Assembly: GCA_019309665.1 (NCBI GenBank)
Contig: JAFDFV010000134.1
Location: 1-5,757, forward strand
Reading direction: 5' to 3'
Length of the DNA stretch: 5,757 nt
DNA from: Deltaproteobacteria bacterium
GTDB taxonomy: Bacteria; Desulfobacterota; Desulfobacteria; Desulfobacterales; ETH-SRB1
The translations under genes and the position numbers were made by a program. The notes below the pieces were generated by a model. It was not told the origin of the DNA and did not search any database. It saw only the letters and a program-made list of their open reading frames with translations. Below are positions 1 to 5,415 of the stretch, one piece after another. Positions within the stretch are counted from its first letter, which is position 1; each line of letters starts with the position of its first letter.

Positions 1-331
1 TCATATCAACTGGGTGATTCTTGACAGCGACTGGGAGGCAGAATTCTGCCGCGTGGCGGAATCCCATCCAAAAGTAAAGGCATATGTCAAGAACCATAAC
101 CTTGGGCTGGAAGTTCCCTACCGCTATGGATCTGAGATGCGGACATACCTGCCTGATTTCATTGTCCTGATTGATGATGGCCGGGACAATCCCCTTAATC
201 TGATTGTCGAAATCAAGGGATATCGCCGTGAAGATGCCAAGGAAAAAAATCCACTATGGAGACCTACTGGGTCCCGGGGGTAAATAACCACGGGCATTAT
301 GGCCGCTGGGCGTTCGCTGAATTCACTGAAG

Positions 332-381
332 TTTACCGGATCGAGGCTGATTTTAATTTACCGGATCGAGGCTGATTTTAA
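332..381. repeat. Perfect 25-bp tandem duplication inside the res 3' end
   Basis: Bases 332-356 and 357-381 are identical (TTTACCGGATCG...TTTTAA). The unit length is not a multiple of three, so the duplication shifts the frame by one. Without it the protein would read EVYRIEADFKARVEKEF continuously, so one copy is surplus. In the frame that enters the repeat, translation ends at TGA 373-375. Confidence 0.95.
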
Positions 382-432
382 AGCAAGGGTTGAAAAGGAA
401 TTTAACAAAATGATCAATCAGGTATTAATAAC

Positions 433-440
433 GGGAAAGG
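433..440 (+). promoter_or_regulatory. Ribosome binding site for the DUF4062 gene
   Basis: GGGAAAGG lies 10 bases before the ATG at 451, inside the last codons of res. This supports ATG 451 as the start and means the two genes are probably co-transcribed and translationally coupled. No promoter is seen in the five-base gap. Confidence 0.55.
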
Positions 441-450
441 TTTAATTAGG

Positions 451-1923
451 ATGCCCGCCACTCGTCTGAAAATATTCATCAGTAGCGTCCAAAAGGAACT
501 CGCAGAAGAACGGCGTGCGGTGAAGGATTTTATCACCCATGATCCTCTCCTGAGCCGGTTCATATCCGATGTGTTTCTGTTTGAAAATATTCCTGCCGGA
601 GACCGCAAGCCTGACGATATCTACTTGGGCGAGGCCGAACAGTGTGACATCTACCTTGCCATTCTCGGTAACAAGTATGGATGGAAAAACGAGGACGGAA
701 AATCGCCGACTGAACTGGAATTTGAGCACGCCACCATAACTCATCGCGAACGGCTGGTATTTGTAAAGGGCAATGACGACAAGGCGCGTGAAGTGGATAT
801 GGCCAAACTGGTGAGCAAAGCAGGCCGCCAGGTCACCCGACGCCGTTTTTCAGATATATCCGGCCTGGTCCGCGAGGTTTACGCCAGTCTCGTCGAGAGC
901 CTGGAGAATCGTGGTGGGATCAGATCCACGCCGTTTGATGACAGTGTGTGTGACGGAGCAACACTCCGGGATATCGACCACGCGGAGGTGAAGGCTTTTG
1001 TTGAAACAGCCGAGGCCGCAGGCCGGCTAAAATTTAAAGGGTCTCGCGCCCCGAAAGCGGTTCTGCAAAATTTCAATTTGCTGCGGGATGGCCTGCCCAC
1101 GAACGCAGCCATGCTTTTGTTTGGGAAGAATCCGCGAAGGTTCTTCAACAATGCGCAAGTTCATTGCTTTTATTTCCATGGCACAGAAAAGCGCAAGCCC
1201 ATCGCATCCCAACAGCCTTATGAGGGAAGACTGTTCGAAGTAATCAATCAGGCGGTGGAGTTCGTTCTGGGCAAGATCGACCGCAGGGTGGGTACGCGCG
1301 CGACAAGCACGCAGACTCCCGTTACGTTCGAGATCCCTCGTCCTGTCATCGCCGAGGCCATCGTCAATGCGGTTGCCCACAGGAATTACCGAAACAATGG
1401 ATTTGTCCAGATCATTGTCTTTGCAGATCGCATTGAGGTATGGAATCCCTGTGAACTGCCTCCCGGTCTGACCCCTGACCTGTTGCGGAAACCCCATGGT
1501 CCGATACCGCGTAACCCATTGATCGCCGAACCGCTATTCCGGGTTAAATATGTGGAAAAAGCAGGGACCGGCACAACGGATATGATTGCCGATTGTCGGA
1601 AAGCGGGACTTCCTGAACCCGACTTCGAGCAACGCGGTCCCCATTTTGTTGTGACGTTGTGGCGGGACTGGCTGACGGAAGCAGTGATGGATAAACTGAG
1701 TTTGACGGATCAGGAACGAAAGCTTGTTTCATTGCTTAAGGTTCGTGGCAGGATTGGCAACAAGGAATATCAGGAAGCGTTTGAGGTGTCGAAACCCACG
1801 GCATCAAGGCATCTTGATGTCCTCGCAGGCAAGGGCGTTTTAACCAGAATTGGGACAACGGGAAAAGGAACATATTATGTGATCTCACACAAAGGGCTCA
1901 TAAAGGGCTCAAAAGGCTCATGA
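451..1923 (+). CDS. DUF4062 - GHKL/RecG-like ATP-binding - winged-helix protein, type III R-M associated
   Basis: A 490-residue cytoplasmic protein with three parts. Residues 6-100 match DUF4062: KIFISSVQKELAEERRAV, then CDIYLAILGNKYGW and SPTELEFEHA. This domain is thought to have a Rossmann/TIR-like fold. Residues about 175-275 match the linker found in AlbA/Schlafen-type ATPases (TNAAMLLFGKNPRRFF). Residues about 295-405 form the HATPase_c_4 domain, with the N-box AEAIVNAVAHRNY at 301-313 and a glycine-rich EKAGTGTTDM at 369-378. Residues 413-476 form a winged helix (NKEYQEAFEVSKPTASRHLDVL, wing GTTGKGTYY) likely to bind DNA. Such proteins are often labelled RecG-like helicases, but no helicase motif is visible, so that name misleads. 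It starts five bases after res, and genes of this type often sit beside type III mod/res; a regulatory or anti-phage role is inferred, not shown. The C-terminus KGLIKGSKGS lies in a repeat that continues past the stop. Confidence 0.88.
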   Translation: MPATRLKIFISSVQKELAEERRAVKDFITHDPLLSRFISDVFLFENIPAGDRKPDDIYLGEAEQCDIYLAILGNKYGWKNEDGKSPTELEFEHATITHRERLVFVKGNDDKAREVDMAKLVSKAGRQVTRRRFSDISGLVREVYASLVESLENRGGIRSTPFDDSVCDGATLRDIDHAEVKAFVETAEAAGRLKFKGSRAPKAVLQNFNLLRDGLPTNAAMLLFGKNPRRFFNNAQVHCFYFHGTEKRKPIASQQPYEGRLFEVINQAVEFVLGKIDRRVGTRATSTQTPVTFEIPRPVIAEAIVNAVAHRNYRNNGFVQIIVFADRIEVWNPCELPPGLTPDLLRKPHGPIPRNPLIAEPLFRVKYVEKAGTGTTDMIADCRKAGLPEPDFEQRGPHFVVTLWRDWLTEAVMDKLSLTDQERKLVSLLKVRGRIGNKEYQEAFEVSKPTASRHLDVLAGKGVLTRIGTTGKGTYYVISHKGLIKGSKGS

Positions 1924-1961
1924 TACAAAGGACTCATAAAGGGCTCAAGGGACTCATACCA
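1890..1961 (+). repeat. Degenerate 36-bp tandem repeat spanning the DUF4062 gene stop codon
   Basis: Two 36-base units (1890-1925 and 1926-1961) share their first 23 bases with one mismatch; the remaining 13 are more diverged. Within each unit a 10-11 base element, AAAGGGCTCAT or AAGGGCTCAA, recurs. The period is a multiple of three, so the repeat encodes KGLIKGS twice in the same frame, separated by the TGA at 1921-1923. Reading past that stop would add 29 residues, to TGA 2011-2013. This suggests the C-terminal tail has grown or shrunk by repeat slippage. Confidence 0.75.
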
Positions 1962-2042
1962 CTTAAAGTCCGATATATGGGTATCAGATCAACATGGTAA
2001 TCTGGGCAATTGAACCCGTCATAAACCCGCCATGGCGATTAG

Positions 2043-2213
2043 AAGTATAAAATCGTCAAGCTCCTCATAAAGGGGTATACTGATGCTGTGTCTAAATATA
2101 AAACGGTTGCGGAAATAACAAGAACCATCAACACTGGATTGAATTATGCCATGCAAAAGAAAAAAATAATCGGTGTAACCAGCAGGTACGTCATCATTTC
2201 AAAGAAAAAATAG
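2043..2213 (+). pseudogene. Orphan winged-helix-like coding fragment
   Basis: This frame-3 stretch of 56 codons, from just after TAG 2040-2042 to TAG 2211-2213, reads KYKIVKLLIKGY...KYKTVAEITRTI...LNYAMQKKKIIG..SRYVIISKKK. The pattern of a helix, a second helix and a short strand pair (IIGV, RYVIIS) resembles the end of a winged-helix domain, like the ISxxG-ending wing of the upstream protein. There is no good start: GTG 2088 would give 41 residues but has no clear ribosome binding site. I read it as the leftover C-terminus of a degraded regulator or DUF4062-type gene. Together with the repeat on its left, this is all that can be seen between 1924 and 2234. Function unknown. Confidence 0.35.
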
Positions 2214-2234
2214 GTCTTTAAACAAATCAAGATT

Positions 2235-2242
2235 AAAGGAGG
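2235..2242 (+). promoter_or_regulatory. Strong ribosome binding site before ATG 2249
   Basis: AAAGGAGG, a near-perfect match to the 3' end of 16S rRNA, stands six bases before ATG 2249. It fixes the start of the small broken gene and shows that it was once actively translated. Confidence 0.75.
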
Positions 2243-2248
2243 TATATT

Positions 2249-2514
2249 ATGCGATTGATCGAATGGGAAGTGGCTGAGGATGGCTATGAAGAGCAGATTA
2301 TGTCCCAAAGGAAAAGAGGGAGCTTGCTGCCGAAGAGGGTATTAGCACAGAAAACAAGCAGAAAGTGACCTTCCGGATAATGAATCTAAAAACAGGAGAA
2401 TCCTACATTGGTCGGTTGTCCATTACCGGAAATCATCAAGTCTATTTACCAGCAGAAATACAAAAGATGCTAAAGGATTCATGGACAGTCCGAATCCAGA
2501 TTCTGGGCGGGTGA
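2249..2514 (+). pseudogene. Small hypothetical gene of about 88 codons broken by a one-base frameshift
   Basis: From ATG 2249 the frame reads MRLIEWEVAEDGYEE and then degenerates (QIMSQRKRG...), ending at TGA 2366-2368 after 39 residues. Switching to frame 1 near 2290-2295 gives a much more protein-like continuation: ADYVPKEKRELAAEEG, then KVTFRIMNLKTGESYIGRL, QVYLPAEIQKMLKD and WTVRIQILGG, to TGA 2512-2514. Frame 1 has a stop just upstream (TGA 2287-2289) and no suitable start of its own, so the two parts are one gene with a missing base. The second part alternates strand-like segments (VTFRIM, GRLSITG, TVRIQIL) and looks like a small beta-rich domain. I do not recognise the family. It has no signal peptide or membrane segment. 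Its place between a restriction island and a transglutaminase gene gives no firm hint of function. Confidence 0.6.
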
Positions 2515-2557
2515 AAAAAGTAGGCGGAATAGCCGGCAGAAGAACGGAAGTATAAGC

Positions 2558-2590
2558 AACATTTCGATGTTTTGGTTTCCTCTGTTTTTC
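2558..2590 (+). terminator. Weak hairpin with T-rich tail, possible terminator
   Basis: AACAT and ATGTT (2558-2562 and 2567-2571) can pair around a TTCG tetraloop, followed by a T-rich stretch that includes TTTTT at 2585-2589. The stem is only five A/T-rich pairs and the T run is not adjacent, so termination would be weak. The site would separate the small broken gene from the transglutaminase gene. Confidence 0.2.
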
Positions 2591-2600
2591 TTAGTATAAA
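2572..2600 (+). promoter_or_regulatory. Possible sigma70-type promoter of the transglutaminase gene
   Basis: TTGGTT (2572-2577) and TATAAA (2595-2600) are 17 bases apart, with the -10 element inside an A/T-rich stretch about 28 bases before ATG 2628. The -35 match is partial. This is the best candidate in the 113 bases between the broken small gene and the transglutaminase gene. Confidence 0.35.
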
Positions 2601-2627
2601 TAATTAGATAGCGTACATTAACAGGAT

Positions 2628-3539
2628 ATGAAACGCATGAAATCATGGGCGTCCCACTGGATTCCCCCAGAGAAGTTGGACAACGCTAGAAGATTAATCT
2701 ATGAACTTGACAACATTATTATTAACCCGTCAATAGATCAAATCGATTCTGTCTTGAAGTTGATTGAGATACTTGACCCTGAAGTACAGGGAGAAATTCT
2801 GGCTACCAAACCGGAACTCCCTAACAGAACAGTAGATACGAAAGTTAACGCATTTAAAGTGCGTCCGGTTAAAGCTACAGGTGCTCCGGTAACTGATGCT
2901 GACCTTGCAGAGACTCCCGAAATTGTCTTTACAGAAGCGATAATAGCAAAGGCAGCGGAATTGAACCATGATGTTGTGGATATATTCACATGGGTAAGAT
3001 TCAATATAGATTACGAACCCTACTACGGAAGTATGAAGGGTTCAAACGAAACATTAGTTGATATGGCAGGTAATGATTGTGATCAGAGTTCTTTTTTGTT
3101 AGCATTATTGAGAGCATCTGGTATACCTTCCAGGTACGTCAGGGGAGATGTTGAACTCAAGATAGAAGACCTGATGAACTGGACTGGTGGGAAGACACCA
3201 GAGGCCGCAGTAGCAATAATGCAGCGGAACAAAATTCCTACTACCATCATTTATAAGTTTGACGCAATAGAAGGAGTAATCTTTGACCATATATGGGTTG
3301 AAGCATTTGACGGTCATAACTGGAGACTGATGGATCCTTCCTTCAAAACATATATTTATACCGAGGGAATGGCTTTTGACCTTGATGACTCAGCTATGGC
3401 TTCGTTTGCTGATTCAATAAGCGAAGTAAATGAAAATATCTATCTTATTGATCATAATGCAATGAAAACGTCTCTTGAAGCACAAGGAGATTGGTTAAAA
3501 GGAATTGCCGGAAATTCAACTGTTGGTGAATTCCTATGA
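2628..3539 (+). CDS. Transglutaminase-like domain protein, N-terminal half (gene split by TGA)
   Basis: A 303-residue ORF carrying a complete transglutaminase-fold (papain-like) catalytic domain. GNDCDQSSFLLALLRASGIPSRYV supplies the nucleophile Cys151, DHIWVEAF supplies His221, and WRLMDPSFK supplies Asp236: the family's Cys-His-Asp triad. The helix before it (IIAKAAELNHDVVDIFTWVRFNIDY, about 104-128) is the usual lead-in. Bacterial members act as proteases, amidases or cross-linkers; the substrate cannot be told from the sequence. No signal peptide is seen, which is odd given the membrane segments in the second half. ATG 2637 (Met4) is an alternative start, because AGGA at 2623-2626 is too close to ATG 2628 but 10 bases from 2637. 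The ORF ends at an in-frame TGA, and the same frame continues smoothly into the next entry, so this is probably the front of one gene of about 807 codons. Confidence 0.85.
   Translation: MKRMKSWASHWIPPEKLDNARRLIYELDNIIINPSIDQIDSVLKLIEILDPEVQGEILATKPELPNRTVDTKVNAFKVRPVKATGAPVTDADLAETPEIVFTEAIIAKAAELNHDVVDIFTWVRFNIDYEPYYGSMKGSNETLVDMAGNDCDQSSFLLALLRASGIPSRYVRGDVELKIEDLMNWTGGKTPEAAVAIMQRNKIPTTIIYKFDAIEGVIFDHIWVEAFDGHNWRLMDPSFKTYIYTEGMAFDLDDSAMASFADSISEVNENIYLIDHNAMKTSLEAQGDWLKGIAGNSTVGEFL
3537..3539 (+). other. In-frame TGA splitting one transglutaminase gene (2628-5051) in two
   Basis: The frame on both sides of this TGA is identical: ...STVGEFL, stop, KREILISEKKSLPPYLAREII... There is no other stop before 5049-5051, so a single codon change would restore an 807-residue protein. 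From memory, related proteins have a glycine-rich turn such as VGDVLGG near this point, so a Gly GGA to TGA change is a natural explanation. No stable hairpin directly follows the TGA, which argues against selenocysteine. Confidence 0.75.
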
Positions 3540-3572
3540 AAAAGGGAAATACTTATATCAGAGAAGAAAAGT

Positions 3573-5051
3573 TTGCCGCCATATCTGGCAAGAGAAATCA
3601 TCGGCGACAGAAAACCTGCCGAGGAATTTGCTGAAATGCCTGAAGGTATGAGAATTAAATTTAGGGCAATAATGCCAGGTGGTAGTGTGTATGAAACTTC
3701 TCTAGCCACAATGGCTGGGAAAAGAGTGTCATTCTTTTATGTCGCAGCATACCCAGGGCATCAAGCATATCTTGATGAGATTGGAGGTATTTATAACTTA
3801 GAATGGCCATACACCGCGGCGATACGGATGAAATCTGTACTGCAAATTAATGATGTAACCGTAGCAGAAGGAGCAGTTGTCGGCCTAGCACAGTACCAGT
3901 ATTTACAAGTTGGGTTCCTTAGACCCGGTATTTATGATCCATTGGATCCTGTTTGGGAAACCACAAATAAACCAGTACGTTCTGGTAACAGGTATAACAT
4001 TTTCATTACTACCCAGAAAACATCCCTCCATGAAGTAAGTAGATTGGGACACGAATTAGAGGATGAAATACATAATTTCCTTTTGGATAATCCTGGACTC
4101 GAAAATACTACTGCATCCGATGATCTAATAGACAAGAGTCTTTATTTATCAGGTATGACATATTTCAGTGGTGTAGACACATATTCCGAGTATGCTTCAA
4201 AACTTGTGAATGTGGTGGCGGTAAGTCATATATCAATGGGATATGTTTGTAATGAGATAAAACCGGTTTATTTCTGGTTTTTGTTCCTTGGAATAAACAA
4301 AGGTGGGGCTCACATTGACGTTGTGAGGGGTGTCAAATGCCCGACATCTACTATCGGAAACAGTGATAATGAAGTAGACTGGATGAAAGCGGTTGGTGCT
4401 ATCGGTACTGATATGGAAAGTGAGATGTTTAAAATACTATATGAACCAGATTCTGGTGAAGATGAAGTAGACGCTGTTTCAACAGGTGAAGTTCTCACAA
4501 TGGCATCTATCCAGGGAATTCCTATCCATGTTCTCAAAAATCCAGCTACTCTGGAAGCAGATCTTGCAAAAATCTCTGCTCACTCTGTAGTCAAAAACCA
4601 TATCAGAAGCTTCGTCAATGGTGGATATGTAGCAACAATCCCACAGCATGAGGTTGTAATAGGCAATTGGGTTGGACAGGGCTGGATTGTAGCGGATGAG
4701 ACGAGTGGAGCCGCTGGTTATATGATTTGTGGGGGGTTGCATGGAGAAACCGTTGTGCTTAGTGGTGGAAGTTTGTCAAAAGCCACAGACGACTTTTTCA
4801 TAACCCTCTTGAAACTAGGGAAGAAGGCATGGGCATGGGGAGACAAAAAGCTAATTGCATATACTGGAGTTATAGCTGCCGCAATACATTTAGCAGCTAC
4901 TATCGCCATGATCGTGAGCGGTCATTATATTTTTGCAGGCGTTTGTTTCGCGCTGTTCGTTGTTTCAATATTGGCGGCAATAGTCCTCATAAGGCTGCTT
5001 GACAACTATGCATGGATTAGAACAAGGAGGAGAAAGTATGCCTTTGCGTGA
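3573..5051 (+). CDS. Transglutaminase-associated membrane protein, C-terminal half (gene split by TGA)
   Basis: The frame continues that of 2628-3539. The first possible start is TTG 3573 (492 residues), but ATG 3636 with GAGGA at 3621-3625 is a better independent start; probably neither is native, since this is the rear of one gene. After LPPYLAREII comes a beta-rich segment (FAEMPEGMRIKFRAIMPGG), then about 200 residues with long amphipathic helices, and a GWIVADETSGAAGYMICGG segment near 370-390. A similar Gly-Trp-Ile...Gly-Ala...Tyr-Met-Ile motif occurs, as I recall, in large transglutaminase surface proteins that can lead into YD/Rhs repeats; no such repeats follow here. Two hydrophobic helices near 427-448 and 451-475, with RTRRRK at the end, predict a membrane hairpin with its tail in the cytoplasm. 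The role may be processing or anchoring of envelope proteins, but that is inference. The codon use is as AT-rich as the first half. Confidence 0.75.
   Translation: MPPYLAREIIGDRKPAEEFAEMPEGMRIKFRAIMPGGSVYETSLATMAGKRVSFFYVAAYPGHQAYLDEIGGIYNLEWPYTAAIRMKSVLQINDVTVAEGAVVGLAQYQYLQVGFLRPGIYDPLDPVWETTNKPVRSGNRYNIFITTQKTSLHEVSRLGHELEDEIHNFLLDNPGLENTTASDDLIDKSLYLSGMTYFSGVDTYSEYASKLVNVVAVSHISMGYVCNEIKPVYFWFLFLGINKGGAHIDVVRGVKCPTSTIGNSDNEVDWMKAVGAIGTDMESEMFKILYEPDSGEDEVDAVSTGEVLTMASIQGIPIHVLKNPATLEADLAKISAHSVVKNHIRSFVNGGYVATIPQHEVVIGNWVGQGWIVADETSGAAGYMICGGLHGETVVLSGGSLSKATDDFFITLLKLGKKAWAWGDKKLIAYTGVIAAAIHLAATIAMIVSGHYIFAGVCFALFVVSILAAIVLIRLLDNYAWIRTRRRKYAFA
5024..5030 (+). promoter_or_regulatory. Strong ribosome binding site for the 44-codon ORF
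   Basis: AAGGAGG sits seven bases before ATG 5038, inside the last codons of the transglutaminase gene. Both spacing and sequence are near ideal, which is the main reason for accepting the short ORF as a gene. Confidence 0.7.
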
Positions 5052-5172
5052 TATTCTTAAATTGCTGAGGCTGTATTTACTTATTGCGCTGAAAAAACTC
5101 ATCTGTTTGATTAAGGAAGATGGTAAGGATGATGATTGCGGCGAAATAAATAATCCTAACAGATTCTTGTAA
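5038..5172 (+). CDS. Small leucine-rich, basic-helix protein, 44 residues
   Basis: The ORF overlaps the last 14 bases of the transglutaminase gene in another frame, has a near-perfect ribosome binding site and ends at TAA 5170-5172. The protein has two parts: residues 3-27 (LRDILKLLRLYLLIALKK.., then LICLIKE) form a leucine/isoleucine-rich helix with regularly spaced Arg and Lys that could lie on or cross a membrane; residues 27-44 are polar and acidic (EDGKDDDCGE) and end in NPNRFL. It contains two cysteines. The overlap suggests translational coupling with the membrane transglutaminase, so a partner, substrate or regulator of that protein is conceivable, as is a small toxin-like membrane peptide. 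I do not recognise a family, and no function is claimed. The ribosome binding site and overlap make it likely to be real. Confidence 0.6.
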   Translation: MPLRDILKLLRLYLLIALKKLICLIKEDGKDDDCGEINNPNRFL

Positions 5173-5183
5173 ATTCTTATAAT

Positions 5184-5213
5184 CGGTACCGTTGTTTAAC
5201 CGCAATGGTACCG
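5184..5213. terminator. 11-bp stem hairpin after the small ORF, possible terminator or mRNA end
   Basis: CGGTACCGTTG (5184-5194) pairs with CAATGGTACCG (5203-5213), with one G-T wobble and an eight-base loop. It starts 11 bases after the TAA of the 44-codon ORF, the right place for a transcript end. It lacks a following T run on either strand, so it is not a textbook intrinsic terminator; it may act through Rho or protect the mRNA 3' end. Confidence 0.4.
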
Positions 5214-5230
5214 GAATAGGAGGCTGCCAA

Positions 5231-5310
5231 AGAAAAGAATAGGGTCAAGTCTACTATTGACCCATGGAAGATAAAAGAATGGGGTCAAGTCTACTATTGA
5301 CCCATGGAAG
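5231..5310. repeat. Two-copy 40-bp tandem repeat with REP-like hairpins
   Basis: Units 5231-5270 and 5271-5310 match at 38 of 40 bases. Each contains a hairpin, GGGTCAA - GTCTACTA - TTGACCC (5242-5263 and 5282-5303): seven paired bases with an eight-base loop. The hairpin type belongs to the same family as the inverted copy at 5416-5437. Elements like this are typical substrates or relics of REP-associated tyrosine transposases, and a transposase remnant lies just downstream. The stretch from 5311 to 5415 shows no gene and no further repeat. Confidence 0.8.
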
Positions 5311-5415
5311 ATAAAAAAGCACAGTAAGCAGCATATTACGAAGAGTTTCGAGGCTTAAAAAACATGACAGAAAAATTAAAAGCCAGATAAGGAAAATACA
5401 AGACAGCATTTATAA

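Larger units (their letters stand above)
2..445 (+). pseudogene. res: Type III restriction enzyme Res subunit, C-terminal end, frameshifted and open at left edge
   Basis: This is the 3' end of the helicase-nuclease subunit of a type III restriction-modification system, which cuts DNA after ATP-dependent communication between two recognition sites. The reading frame is open from base 2 (HINWVILDSDWEAEFCRV), so the GTG at 14 is internal, not a start. The PD-(D/E)xK nuclease core is visible: PDF (Asp codon 155-157), then VEIKG (Glu 209-211, Lys 215-217). After EKN the frame breaks in a seven-A run (243-249). One more A would give the expected family tail METYWVPGVNNHG..YGRWAFAEF, which is found in frame 1 from 256. 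A 25-bp duplication at 332-381 then returns the frame to the original one, which runs through FKARVEKEFNKMINQ to a TAA at 443-445. As read, the protein stops at 283, keeping the catalytic residues but losing about 55 terminal residues. Identification is from motif recognition. A sequencing error could explain the poly-A lesion but hardly the duplication. Confidence 0.85.

Noticed and set aside
14..283. Complete 89-residue protein starting at GTG 14
   Set aside because: The frame is open upstream to the window edge and reads as continuous Res sequence (HINW before the GTG), so this is an internal piece of a larger gene.
1027..1497. 156-codon reverse-strand ORF inside the DUF4062 gene
   Set aside because: It lies wholly within a well-supported gene on the other strand, resembles no family I know, and has a composition expected of a shadow frame.
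451..1923. Annotation as ATP-dependent DNA helicase RecG
   Set aside because: No Walker A/DEAD-box helicase motifs are visible; the similarity is to the GHKL-like HATPase_c_4 domain that is often mislabelled this way.
3537..3575. TGA as a selenocysteine codon in the transglutaminase gene
   Set aside because: No stable stem-loop follows the TGA at the distance expected for a bacterial SECIS, the active-site Cys lies far upstream and is intact, and the position corresponds to a glycine-rich turn rather than a redox site.
3573..3575. TTG 3573 as a genuine independent start of the second transglutaminase half
   Set aside because: There is no ribosome binding site at a suitable distance, and protein-like sequence in the same frame continues upstream to the TGA.
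5184..5213. Operator or restriction-site palindrome
   Set aside because: The arms contain GGTACC, but the eight-base loop and position just after a stop codon fit an RNA hairpin better; no regulator gene is adjacent.
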